Source: Glandiceps talaboti
Taxonomy: Eukaryota > Hemichordata > Enteropneusta > Spengelidae
DNA length: 64,000 bases
Direction of reading: 5' to 3'
Assembly (NCBI RefSeq): GCF_964340395.1
Contig: NC_135549.1
Coordinates: 10,761,342 to 10,825,341 of the forward strand
Part shown: one piece after another, positions 32,820-47,800 of the stretch
Position numbering within the stretch: the stretch's first letter is position 1
How the letters are laid out: each line of letters opens with the position of its first letter
Position numbers and translations under genes: made by a program
Notes under the pieces: generated by a model
Told to the model about the DNA's origin: nothing
The model's input: the letters and a program-made list of their open reading frames with translations, nothing else
The model's database searches: none

Positions 32820-35800
32820 TAGCACTCTTTACACTGAGAATACACCATACATTCTTTATACACACTTTGTACACCAAGAATATATCATATCACTATATAA
32901 ACACATGTACCCTGTGCATTTAGAATACTGCATGTACAATATATACACTCTGTACACTTAAAGAATACATCATGTACACTGTATGCACACTTAGTACATC
33001 AGGAATGTATAATACACACTGTATACATACACACATAAGCTTATACCAAGAATACATCGTATACAACATGTACTAACATTTTAAACCATAGGGTCTATGT
33101 GTAAACTAAGAATACTCATATATAGTGTATACACTGTAATACATCACACACATTGTATACATAGTGTACTTCAAGACTAACCGATGTGAATTGACTAAAA
33201 TTCAGATGATAGAACATACATACCTCTGTTTCACTGTAGAAACTTCTTTTGGCAACTGTCTTGTGTCTGGTAAGACATTCTCTGACAAAGGCCCCATAGG
33301 CATCTTTGAGTTCAGCAGGAATCTTAGAATCAGCCCTCATTAGTTTGACTGTAGATTGTGACCTCAGCACTGACCATAGTGTATCAGCACCAGATCTCCC
33401 TGTTAACAAATCAAAGTATACACCTTATAATAACAGCCATGCGATAACCATGTTAATTTATCTTTCTTATATTTTCTGTGTAAGTATTGATTCACAAAAG
33501 ACATGCAGGTGAGAAGGAATAAAGTTCTGTCTTTCATACAACTTTTATTTATGGTTGTTGTGAAAGGTGACATTTTAATACTGATACTGGGCAAGTGATC
33601 ATTAATGAGCTGTTATACCACACAAACATATTTTTCAATTATTGGTTTCAAAGTAACAACACATAACTTTTGCAATACACAAAATCAATTTAAAAAAAAA
33701 ATGACTGCATCCGAATAAATCAATCATACAGGTAAAATATAAAATTGAAAATGTAGTGAAATTTGAAAAGTGTTCAGGAATTCAATCCATACAATATGCT
33801 ATAAAATGAAACAATATGGGAGGAAAAATAGTCACAAAATATCGAAACCAACCATGCAAAAAAAATTTTAAAAATCAAGACATTTCACACAAAAAAGTTT
33901 ATATCATGCACAAATCACAGAGAACTACCTGGTGTAGACTAGAGATGAATTACAATGTCTCATCTCTTGTATGATGACATTCAGATAAGAAGAAAATAAT
34001 GATAGATTCAGATTTACAGCACATTAAACACTGACAAACATGGAATAAATAGTGTTAAAAACACTTGTGACAAAAAAGATGAAGAAAAAATGATTCAGAC
34101 TTAGACAACATTATATAGGTACAAAAAAGTATTGATGTACTAGTAGTAAAAAGTATATTTTACAGTCAACTACAAAACATATAACTTCGAAGACTAGCTT
34201 CCTTTTTTTTCTGACAGAAACGTGTCTACATTTTTTTACAAGAATTTCTTTCTATTGATCTTCTTAAGTTTTATCTATCTCTATACATGTATTGCATATT
34301 CAATTTCTTACATAATCTGAGTACTGTAGACATTTTCCTATGTAAAATTCAATACTCGTATTAACGATGAATCCACTGACACAACTAACATTATTCACCT
34401 ACATAACTTAACCAATAACTACTAGAATTGTGTATGTAGCTGTGAATACTTGCTTTGAAGTGAGTGTATTATACTATTGCTACTTGCACTGCACTGTATT
34501 AAATACTGAAAAAATTATGACATTTATATTATTCAAATGAGTATGTGAGTATTCCATGATGCACTCAAATCATGACAACACATCATTCCATTTTTACAAA
34601 ATGTGTTGTTTTGAAATTACACCATGATGTGATAATAATGACTTAACCTTTTGACATGTGAGTACAGGTGTTGGGTATTCAAGGTGTTTGTGCTCATGTT
34701 TGCAGTGTGTTCAGCTGTACTTTCACTCGTTTCACCTCATAAAGTACAGCCACAGAGTACACCACAAACACTTAATAATGATCAAATACTCCAAGTACGC
34801 CACACCGGCACTCATGCGTCACAGGATTCAGCTATAATATTGGCAACTGTTTCAAGTATTTTCTGACTATAGTATTCGAAGGGAATATCAATATATGACA
34901 GCATGAACCTGACTGAGTTTATGCTTCACTACACATGGAGAGTTATAACCTGCTATCATCAACCCCTTGCACTATTCAATAGAGTATAATCAACACATGA
35001 CCCCCCCAAACACTATCCTATTTTATCATGCAGCCAACACAGCCGTATAACTCACCTCCATGTCTTCTGAGAGCTGGGTTAACTCGTATTTTCTTCTTTT
35101 TGATAGGTTCAATCCTAGGAAATAGAAAGTAGTTGGCCTGTTTGGCACCAAATAGTCGGTACAACTCTGCTTTATGTTCTGGTAATTCATCCAGCACATG
35201 CTCTGTCACCTCACCTTCTGACAACATACTTGCTTGTGTATCTTCACGAGAGAAATCAGCATAACCGCTCACTAGAGAAGTATAGGTTGATACCTGCGAC
35301 TCACCGTCCCCAGAACGGCTCTGAATGGCACTTAGAGGTCTGTTGGCTAGAAAGTGATCGGTCTCTAACACACCACTCTGTGATTCAGATGTGCCTTTGT
35401 GATCTTGTTGAGCCTGATGATGTGCCTTCCTTGCTGCTTTCTTCTGTCTGTCAGAATCTACAGAGATAAAATACAAAATAAGCAGTGTTAATGAAAGGTT
35501 ATCTCATGGTTACTTTGTAACTATTGACAATTAGTTACATTATAATTTGTTACAAAGTGTCACATCTTTAAATGATTTATTGTAAACAAGTATATACTTT
35601 GTGATACAATGTAACAAAGTTGAATGATTGATCATAGACTGTACCTTACTAATGGACTCTAATAGTGTTGTACAATCTTTCAACTACCACTTAACTGCAT
35701 GTTTATATCCTCAATGGTATAGACAGCATGTATATTTCACACTTCTTAGGTGGACTGGTCTTAGATAATTTGTCCAATAACAAGAAAGATTGGATGTCCA

Positions 35801-38800
35801 ATACATCACTACAAAGTTACCTCAAATATAACTTGTCACCACTTTGTTAACAAAACAATTTAAAGTCCATTACAATTCTACAAAAGAATACATCATACAC
35901 ACTCTTTATTCAGACATTCAAATGTGTAGGCAGCTCAAACATAGAAAACATGACATTGTAGCTTGCGGTTGTGTTGACCTCTGACTCAAAGCTGTAAATC
36001 AATTTGACCTCTGACCTTTACACACTGCATATTCCACTATTTGAGTATGACACATTTAGTAAATGACATGTCAGCAAAGTACAGCTGATAATTTAGTAAC
36101 TTGTGATCTACTAAATACCACAAATCTTATATGTTGTCATCATACCCTTGATGGAATTCCAATGCTAACATTTCAGAAGGTACAGAAACTTTCAAATTAA
36201 CATTACATAGGTGTGAACCAATGTTATATATGACATTATCTTTTTTCTTTACTGTGAATGAGATACTATCTCCTCCGTGAAAGCTTGGATTCTAGGCTGT
36301 ATTGAAATCCTGAATTGAATTGTAAATCTGATTATATCCTGGTAGTTACTATGTCAACAACAGTAATGTTAGTCTAATTAGGCTGTCCATGGCTATGAAT
36401 CTGAAGATCTCCTTCTGAGCCACAGCTACACTATAGTAATGTTTACTCTGAGAAATTTTGCCAAAACTAAAATCTTTCGAAGAACTTCAATCCACACCCT
36501 CCTAAAATTGTTGGTTCCAGAATGAAATTAAACAGAAAGGAAAGCACGGAAAGACATTAATAAGGCACAATATAAGAATTTGACAATCACTGCCTTGCAT
36601 GTTGTTTGTCCTGTTGTCATGGTATCACTACTGGTATTTTGACAAATAAGTTCAACTTTGAACCTATCATTCAACAAATATTCAAATGGCCATTCCCATT
36701 CCTTCTCCACATCCTCCTCAAACCAAAAGAACACATCTGTTGTCATGGTAGAATCAAAGTTCTGAATGTGACTGTATCTGATTCTACATGAAAGCTGACA
36801 TTACATCACCTTGTATGCATAGCCATGTTTACTTGGAAACGGACTTTACAACCAAACCTAGTTCATATATCTCAAGGAACTTTGTCTCAAGGAATTCCAC
36901 TTATCAGGAAATATAACAAGATGAAAATATAGCAATTTTGACTGATTTTGTACCATAAATTGACTGTTTGACGATATCTCTTCAGTGACTGTATAAAGGT
37001 AAAGGATAGGCTAAGGTCACAGAACACTCACCTGTCATGGTATGGGGCGGCACTTGACAACATTTTATAACAGTAGCGTTTCTCTGACAATAATTACAAC
37101 TATATAGTGTTTACATGTAAGATCAAGACATGACATAATTCTTACCTAAAGATTCCTTACATATCTGTACTAGTTCTTCTTCTTTGGCAAGTTTCTTCTG
37201 CCTTTCTGCTTCCCTTGCCTATCAGAATAGGAATGAAACAACAAACAAACATAAATCATACTCATGAATATTTAAATATGACATGAATATTCATTAATTA
37301 TTCATGTTGATTTATTCGTTATTCTTTAATAGGTACACACATTTTAATATGTTTATCAACACAGGACAAATAAAATTTGTATACTTTACAGAAGACATGT
37401 CTATCACAAAAAATATTTGAATACTTTTTATAGAAAACATAAAAAAACAAAATCAACACAAATTAAAAGTATTTTATCTATGTTGAATTACTGCACAGTT
37501 GAGATGGCAACTAAGAACAAGATCTTCTTTATACAATATTTATCAAACAAAGTCGTACAGAACATATCCACATTATAAAACATAAATTTAAAATTTAAAT
37601 TCCTTGTATAATGGTACTATCAGCAATTTGGTCATATTTCTATGAAAATTGATTTGATTATGTTTGCAGGATAAGTAGCTGAGGGCACTGTAAGGTATGG
37701 CATGTTTTATATGATTTGAGTTTTGTTAATGAATGTATGGGATATTAGTCAATGGGAATTTCATTGTAAATGTAGAGGTATAAATTTGGATAAGTCAGTG
37801 GGTATTTGGTTGTAAATTTACAGGTACAAATTTGGATAGGTCAGTGGGTATTTGGTTGTAAATTTACGGTTACAAATTTGGATAGGTCAGTGGGTATTTA
37901 GTTGTAAATTTACAGGTACAAATTTGGATAGGTCAGTGGGTGTTTGGTTGTAAATTTACAGGTACAAATTTGGATAGGTCAGTGGGTATTTGGTTGTAAA
38001 TGTACAGGTATAAATCAGTATGTTTTTGGTTGTAAATGAAGTTGGGAATAAATGTGGGAGTTTCAATTTTTGGGTTTGAAGGTTGCTGAAATTTACAATA
38101 TATTAACAACAAGATTAATATATGGCATATAACTGAAAGGGTAACATGAATGTAAATCTTATATAGTAATCTGATTAAAATCTGATGTTGGCTAGTTCTT
38201 CACCGCCATCTTACTTATTAACTTTTATTTCCTGTTTGATAGTTGTTTGTATTACATGTCAATGTTTTCATCTTTATGGCCACATAGACAAAACTAGCTA
38301 ACCTAAACACCAGATTTTTTATCAGGTTGAGTACATACAGTGACTTGATAAATTATTTTAATTGAACAAATATAATGATTCACCTTGCGGAAAACTTGCT
38401 TTGTAACTTAGAGAAACATGTAGAGATTTATCTAGTTATTGTACATTTACATTCAGCTTAACAATCTTCTAGGCTAAAGATTTGGTTGGAAAGTAGTTGA
38501 GATGAGTGCATTTATGTAGTAAATTTGTTGCAGATTATATTCAATAAGTTACTGTTTTATCCAAATTTAGTCAATTGATATCAAGTCACCATTTAGAATA
38601 GAAATATGTCGCGCATAATTAGCCATCATCACATCCATATTACCCTTTTGTCAAAGATATTAAAAGCAGCAAAACACAACAAAAACACTGCACATGCATG
38701 ACATATTGTCAAAGCACAAAAAAAACATAAAGAGAACATCTGTGCGCTCTCTAAGTTTTCACACATAAAGAACTACGATTACTGACTGATACACATATGA

Positions 38801-41800
38801 TTACATTGTCAGAACACTGAGTGATAAAAAAAAACTTACGTTAGATTCTAAATCCTGTGGGTTGTCAGATAAATAGAGAAAAAAAGTGATGCATGATGGG
38901 AGATCAGTATCACAGCAGTTACCAAGGTAACACAAGTATCAAGATGCCATTACATGATTGTGGGAAATTACTTAAAGTGGAAAGTGTAAGTTTCAATCCA
39001 AAAATAATGGGCATACACAGCAATTTCTAAATTTTCAAGTGTCCCACTGACATTTTCTGAACGTTTTTTATTCAATTTTCTAACAGAGGATATATCATGC
39101 GGTTAATTCTTTGAAAAATTACACTTTATGAAAATACATGCAAATATTAATTCAACAATGTAATTAGTAGGTCGGAACATTTGCCCGTGAATATTAGGTG
39201 AAAATGAAAATGCTAAGAAAATGACAAAAAAACATGCATTGGTGAAGTTACAAAGCTGAAGATTGTCGGCTATTAATACATTTATTATCTGTATTATAGC
39301 ATTATAATATTGTGCATTAATAGTGATTTTTAAACATACATGATCAATGTCTATACAACTGTATGCCATAATATAAACACAGATATCCTATACTGAAACA
39401 TGCAGGTTTTTATCAATAAACTGGTGATGGAAATGAGTGTGTAATATTTCAAATATTATAACAATATCAGGACAAGACAATAAAATGTGAAATGAAAATT
39501 GATTATTATTTGTATGTCATAAAAGTCTTATTATGACTTGGCGACATTCACAAAACACTGTTCTGCATTTCCATTAGAATAATCATGTTTACTCTTATAC
39601 TAAGCATTGATAGCCAAGTTGATTACATCCACATGCACAGTTCCCAGATAGATGAACTACTGTCACCTAGATAGACTGTGATGTTAGCAAACAATACACT
39701 GCCATATTGCAGCAACGAGAGTGGCTTGTGATACATACACTGTTTATTTAACATCTTTTCATTTCATTTCATGTTACATTTGACAATCATCACTTGCTTT
39801 CTACATTATCCGGATTGATCGATGTATGAAAAGATTTGCCAAAGTGTTCCAGGAATCCATTTGTTTTATCAACAAGAGTGTAATATTTTCATAAAATTAT
39901 GTCAATATACCTAGTATAAAATAACCTGTACTAGCGCTAACTGGTTTCTGATACAATGTATGTCTTCAACCACAAACTATTTATTCTCGTAAATTTAATT
40001 CTTTTTGTGATGAATGGACTAAAGTTTCCTTTTCTATTAAAGCAAATGGTTAATTAAAGATTATAATACAAATTACATCTTTGAAACAATTTGACCTGGC
40101 TGACATTTTTTGTTTTTCTTTCATCTCTTACATAAATTGCACATACATATAGTTTATTACATGGCTATGGTAATCACTCCTACCGGTATATAAAATAGAT
40201 TATCTAAAAATAAATATCATCTTGCCAAAATTATATATAATTATATTTTATTGTTTATCTAATTTTAATTGCTATGAATTCTAGGTCTTTTTCAACCTGG
40301 GATTAAAAACATCCTCACCAGAGTACGATATATCACATCTTAGATGCAGATATAATATAAATTACAAATATTCATAAAACTAATAATTCCTCATGTTAAG
40401 GACTGTATTTTTTTTATCATAGGAGTTGAAATCATGATACAAAAAATGTATATTTTGTCACTCAGTATTTATGATGCATTGCCAGCATGTGTTGGGTTGT
40501 GGCATAGAAGACTTCTCCACTGGTTGTGGTGTGTAGTAAATACACGTTTATAGACTGAGAGTTGAAACAAAATATAAGCATACATGTTCCGTTTCTTACA
40601 TTTTCTGTTTTATTATGTAGATGAAATATTTCATACATGCAGCTGCATAACACTTTTCATCACTTTCATGATTCCTGAATATAATTCTGTTTAAATTTAC
40701 ATAATGGTTTCCTCCATGATGTATAATATCTAGTAATGTATTTACACTTTTGATAGAGATACTGGTCTATTGCATTGGACATGAGATTGACATGATGACT
40801 TTGATGCAGTGAAAAACTGATTTCATATGGTGCTAGAAATGTGACTATGTACTCTATGCACCAAGTGAAACCAGTCTCCCCTAGCAACAGTATACCAGTT
40901 TCCCCTAGCAACAGTATACTTCTTGTCACGCAATGCATAAATCAGATGAACTAGCCGCCAAGTTGAAGATCATGCAGAATACGACACTGATAGTGTTTAC
41001 TTTACAATAACCTAAAATGAATTGCTATCTAATATTAAAACAGAATATTTTGATCTGGTTACATTTTTTTATTACCTGCTCCTTTTTATCCATATTGGCA
41101 TTCCTTGTACATCACACTGATTTTAACTATACATTCTGATATATGACAGTACGACTCATTAGTTATTTGATTCACATACATGTAGGTAAAAAACAAACAC
41201 TAAGATGGCTATATCTGTCATTGGAGATAAAACAAAGAATTGACAGAGAGACAGCCTGACTGACTGACGGAAAACAAATACATCTACAGATAAGGGGGTG
41301 AGTAGGAAATGATCACGAACACCTGATATATCAGTTTGAAGAAAAATACTTGTCCAAAGATGACAAGGTGTCACCTACCTTGGAAAATGCCATGAAACAG
41401 TAGAAACTGGCATAAAATCTTAGAAATTGGCATGCAATCTTGGAAGCTAGCATATGTTGGGAATGATGTATTGAAAATGTTAACTCTCCAAAAATTGGGG
41501 GAAAAAATGAAAAAAGTAAGTTTTTTGTGGTTCTAAGGTTGTAAAATGTTATATTTGTCTTTATTAGTCCCCCATATTACTACTGAGTATGAATTGAATG
41601 GAATCTTTTCATTTTTAAATTTTTAATATCTGCAATTTATGACAGAACCATAAGCTTCTTTTCTAGCTGTCTTTAATGAGTGTTGGTTGATCTAAGCTGC
41701 TGAGTGAAGTGAAGAACTAGAAACATATTAAACACAGATCTCATTTGATGATCTAGTTTAACAACTATGGTAATAAATTATTAAACACCATTATTATCAT

Positions 41801-44800
41801 CCAAGTGATAACTGAACTTTTATACATATAATACTGTCTCACAAAAAAAATCTACCTCAATCAGAAAATCAAACTTGAACTTTTCAAACATTCTCAAATT
41901 TTTCCCCGAAAATTTTGATTGACATTTCATAAATTTGAAATACGTACATCAAAATGACTCACTGATGTAATTAGATTGTAATTATCATTATTTCATTTGA
42001 AATGCTTGGACATAATTAATAAACATTGAAATCTTACACAATACAGGTAATAAAGTTCAAAAAGAAACTGACATGTCGTTGCAAATGTCTATTTTTACAC
42101 AAAAAGATCAAATAACAGAAATAAGTACCATGTAAGTTACGGGGGATTTAGAGATCTGTTAGGTTAGGATCTGTGTGTGACATATCACTGTGATACCTGA
42201 CATTGACAACTAACTATAGCTATAATGATGGGTTATACAAACACTATCACTAGAACACCCAGTTAGTCTCAGTTATGTAGTATATCGCTGTATACATTTT
42301 GTTAAAATAAAAACACAGCTCAAATTAATTATTGAAAGTTATAATTGGTATTTATCAATTTAATTTCTATCAATTTTTTTCCATTATTGCACTTCTTACT
42401 ATTCCTGCTATATTGTTTTTTTTTAAAGTATTCATGACTACTTTGAATTTATAAATTATACATTTTCAGTTTGTCAGGTTTTAAAATATTCCTTTATTCA
42501 AAGACTTTACAGGTTTTAAACCTGAATCACAACATGCTGATTTGAGTTGAATGAAGTCAAGCATCATTCATATTTTTAATCCTGAATAGCTACACAGTAT
42601 AAGTAACTACTAGCGAGGTATTTTCAAGGTCTTACTTAAGTAATGAAAAATTATCAAAATTAGATGGTGATACGATAAACAATAAAAATGTCAATATTTC
42701 TAAAATGGATTTGATCATCAATATAAAAGTAACATATGTGTTGACAGATGAAATTTATCAACAGAAGCATCGTTCATTTCATAATGTGTTGATTTCATAT
42801 GAATGAGGTCATGACATGACTTGTAATAAGAAGCTTTACCGACCTTATTTATTCAAACCACTGAATTTCTTAGCTTTCCATTCGTGCCTCAATCCTTCTT
42901 AAAATGAAAGTGTGATGTGTTTGCAATTCATGGCATATTGGATAAAAGAAATTACCTTTAAAAAAATTTACTCATACAAAAAATGTTTGATGATGAATAA
43001 AAAAAAAATCATTATTTATGAGAATTTGTATTCCAAAATGAAATGAATAAATGATTGTAGAAAAATAATGTCATGGCTTAAATTTGCAAAATACTGTTTA
43101 AGATGAATAGAATACATTTGACATGACAATCAGACTGAAACACCACAAATACATACCAGGGGGAAATACAGTATATCATTTGGAGACTACAGAGAGCACT
43201 GGATACCTAATTTGTATTTATTGCAATGACTACAGTGTGTATATTTGTACTCCAGCTGTACCAACTTCATGTCTATTTGACATACAAAGGAAGGAATTCT
43301 GACCTTTCCAGGCAGATCATCATTTTGAATCAGTATTTTAATTAATCTGACAACTCTCACAGCTGAGTCAGGTGATCCAATTGTCAATAATTGTCAGTGT
43401 GTACCTTTACATCAATTGCACAAGATTAGGGGACAACAATATAACGCCATTCTTTCTCCGCTGCATCTAGGAAATCTCCTTCATATTAACTTACTACTTT
43501 TGACACACACTTCAAATATTTCATCATAAATTTAATACACAAACAAAAATTTGAAGTCCAAAATCTCATTAATTTTACTGTTTCAAAGTATTGTCAGATT
43601 ATTTTACAGTTGTATATTTCATCTTGATAGTCATTTCCTTACCTGGGTAATCTAATATGTCGTAAAATATGAACCATATATGGTATAATCAAATTATATT
43701 TCTAGAATTATTTCTCTGACCGCTGACCTCATCTTCCAGATCTGTAAAGCCATATGATCCCATAAAAGTTTCATCTGTAAAACCTAACTCCATAATTCAC
43801 TATGTTATTCATTTGATAATTCTATGTAGGATTTCATCATACGAATTCTCATATTTTTACTGAAAATTTCACTTTACAAATGCATGAAGCAAAGAATTCC
43901 ACATCTGTATAAGTTCCAGGGGACGGCATTATGTTCACAATTATAATACTTTACATTTCAGAAAAGATTATTTCCAGCGATGCTTTGATATGAACTCATA
44001 ACACTATACAGATCTTATTTATTCAACTCAGAGATGTCGTGGTACAATGTGTTACTACGACAACCAGAGATGATTCAGGTTGGATTTCATGCAATGAAAA
44101 ATCATTCATCCTTTCAGAAAGTTTGACTTTGACTTGATTTTATTCTACTTTCTGTCAATGATATAAAATTAATGTTAACTGTGTTCAAATTAATGATGGT
44201 GTGAACAAAGAACATACTATCCATCCTTGAAAGCAATGGATGACTCTTCTTACTCTTATCATGCTGTCTCATAAAATAAAGTGCTTTTTAGTGAATCAGA
44301 AATACAACGTTGTAGTTCTTTACTTGGAATACTTCTCTCAATAGGATTATACACAAATACATGTGTCAGATAATGACCTTTTGAACTATTAAAGTTGAGT
44401 GCAGGTGGTCAAATTAGGTCAGCTAATGTCACAGTCAAAATTCTTCCATGAGAACGAAATAATGATGTTCTTTACTTGGCATATTCTCACACAGTAGGAT
44501 CACACAAATATCTGTTTGTTTAGACCTTTGACCTAAGAGGAGCTTAGGTCAAAGGTCAGCTAAGGTCACAGTCTTTATTTTTCCATGACAACCAATTATG
44601 ATGTAGTTCTTTACTAAGCATGTTCTTTCACAGTAGGATCACACAAAAATACATACGTCCTGTTTTGACCTTTCACCTTTTGTGATCACAAGGTCACAGG
44701 TCAGCTAAGGTCACAGTCATTCTTTTTCCACAAGTTGCACAAAAGGGAGGAATGTATAGAATAGAAATTGTACTTTCTGAATGGAAATATATGAGATATC

Positions 44801-47800
44801 TATTGATGCTTCTGGAGAAATGTTAGTGGGCGTAACTATTATAATAAGTCTTACTATTCAATAAAAATTCAAGTGTAGACGATCAGATTACACTTGAGTA
44901 TTAAATAATTGGCCCAGTAAATAGAAAGTTATAGGAAAGCTTTTAAAAATTAGTTCCAGCTCATTGATATGTCTTTAGTCATTAAGAAATGTTGATACTT
45001 TAAATTGACCAGATATAGATCTCAGCATTTAGGCTCCATAATACTGGAGACAGTTGGTTTCTACTTTATACTGATCATTGTCAAACATGAAACAATTCAA
45101 GTATTGTACATTTCCCCATGACTTCCAGAAATATGAATTTTTTAGTTCATCCCTGATGATGTCAGCAAACATTTGGGATTCATTGCCAAGAATTTTTTTG
45201 ACTCTGTGAGTAGAAATTTTCATACATAAGTATGAACCCAGAGTCCATGAATATTCATTCTTGCATGAATTTTTTATGTAATTCAGAATTTATTGGAAAC
45301 AAAAACAGAATCGTTTATCAGTGTTTTATTTTTGAAGAAGTGATAAAAAAGTCTGACTCTTGCCTTGTCTTAATATACCTAATCCTGTCAATGAAAATTT
45401 ACAAAAATAATTCTCATTAATTCTCTTAGTATATTCGAAAAAAAAGAGAGAAAACTGGTAAATTTTATTCTGACTTTTAAATGTTTTGGAATACTTTCGA
45501 AGAGTACAATATGATTCTGCCTGGGTACATTTACGATTAGATTACGGGTGAAATTCTATTTAAAAGTTTTGCTTGAATAGAAACATCATGACAGACAACA
45601 AGTTCCACATTCCAACTGTCTGCATTATAAACCAAACAGAACAAAAATTCTTCAAAAAAATTGTTTTCACCTAAAATTCAAGAGAAAGAAGCTCTACAAA
45701 TGCAAGATCTGAGTAGCAGCATGATAAATTAACAGTTTCCTTTGTTAAAATAATTATCAATATGAAATTGTTGGTGATTGCTACATATTTCAATATACTG
45801 TGTTGCTATGCACAAGAATTTAGATTATAACTCTTGATAAGGATCCAGGGTATTTTTGACATCTTTCTGTTTCAATGCTTCTTGCTGTCATGGTAAACAA
45901 CATGGTTGCCATGGTGATATTCTTTGCTTAGGAACACTGATTTCAAATGGTGCTAGACTTTTGGTTTGGAAATCTATCCACCGCTTGAAATCAGATTCCT
46001 AAGCCAGAGGTCAAAGTTCACAGGTCACAGGTGAATAATAAATGTTATCTATCGTTGATGATTGAACAAGCCTTGAAAATGACTGTGAGATTTTTAAGTT
46101 TCAAATGATATCTTTTAAACATATGGAAGACACATACTAGCGTCTAATGATGTGACAACTTATAATTGAGGTGATACTAAATGACCTCATTTGTAGTATT
46201 TCTATCAAATTCATTCTACCTGTTTCAATAAAATCAATAAATAATAATCTTTATTCATCCAAATAAATTTGGAAATTTGTTGAGTGGTCGGTCACCACAA
46301 GAGCAGTGCCCTCGTGCCCTTAGTGTTGAAGAAGCAGGAGCCAGAGTAGCCAGGGGAAAACCTAGCACTGTTTAGCAGTATCAAACTGAGCATCACCCTT
46401 CTCAAGTTTACATACAACCTCGGTTAAATTTTAATCAAACCCAGCCGATGCTTTGTGGGTTCGAACCCAGACTGTAGAGTTAAGAAGCGTACGAGCTAAC
46501 CGCTCGGCCACCGACAACCCATTGCTTGTATATATATATATATCAAATGTACCTAAGATAATTGATGGACAAGAGACAAGTATAATACAAGCTGATCATT
46601 TTCATGTCCTTTAAATAATTATTTATACTAAATCTGTCAGTAAGATTAAAATTTGATCTATATTGAAAGTTACAGGTGAAAGAAATCATATGATATTATC
46701 CTTTTCGAATCAGTCACCACCTTAGGGCTATACTCTATCAAAATACACAAATGAATACCATGAAACGTCTCCAATGTAAAAAGCATAATTTGTACCCTGG
46801 AGTACATTGACGACGACGAAACATAACACTTACCGCTATTTGTCGTTCTTTTTCTTCTTCCTGTTTCTGAAGATAGAGTTCATCTCTTGCCTGGATAAGT
46901 TCATGTTGGAGAGCTACTTTTTGCTTCAATTTGTCTAATTCTTGGTCTCTGTTCACCATCTTGAATTCCTGCCATTTTTGATAATTTTCTTCGTTTCTCT
47001 GTAAACGTAAATAAATGAGAAAAATCTTGTTTTATTCACCGCATTACTCCAAGCTTATTAAGTTAGTTTTTTGAGAAAACATATCAATTTAAATAAATGA
47101 AATATAACAACATAGTTAGAATAACTTTACTACATTTGTTTATTAAAATTAATTTAACAGTACAATGTTCTTTACAAGTTAATGTAATAAAATATTCATT
47201 TTATTTGCAGATAATAAACAAGAACAGACCTTAGCTGGCATCGCTATATTACTCATTTTAACAAATATGTCACATAACAATAGTGCTCAGTTGTATTCTT
47301 GTGTCACTATGGTGACAAGGGTCTGAGGTTAAAGGTCACACCATGCAATATTAGGGAAATTGAAAACTGTCATAGCGATAAACTAATCCAGACAAGTTGT
47401 GTTATCACAGGGACACAACCGCTTCATACCCTGCAGGTAGCCATACATCTAATACTGTCTGTGTATTTATATCAGCATACATACATTCCCTGCTGAGTTT
47501 CTATGTTTGCCAGCACCAACCAAGACATTTCTCTAGAGTAACATAAAAAACCATGATGTAGTGTTTTTAAGCTGACTGTAAGTTTTATACATTAAATACC
47601 GGATTAGAATTACAAACACAGTAAAATGAGAGAGAGAGGAAAAAAGAAATGTCGTGATTCTTTTACGAAGTAGTGCAGTCAACTGTCATGTCACTGAGTT
47701 GATCTCTGTCATATCCTACAAATATTTGGTTAGAAATAACTACAAATATACAAGCTTTCAGACAATATATTCTTATATCAGTAATCCTCCAAAGAATACC

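Noticed and set aside
34651-34866. 71-codon + strand ORF in intron 5 of the coiled-coil gene
   Set aside because: The hydrophobic start resembles a signal peptide by chance; no further exon or homology.
46457-46510. Functional tRNA gene on the - strand
   Set aside because: Box A and box B are present, but no full cloverleaf or acceptor stem pairing is seen. The element continues into a SINE body and AT-rich tail.
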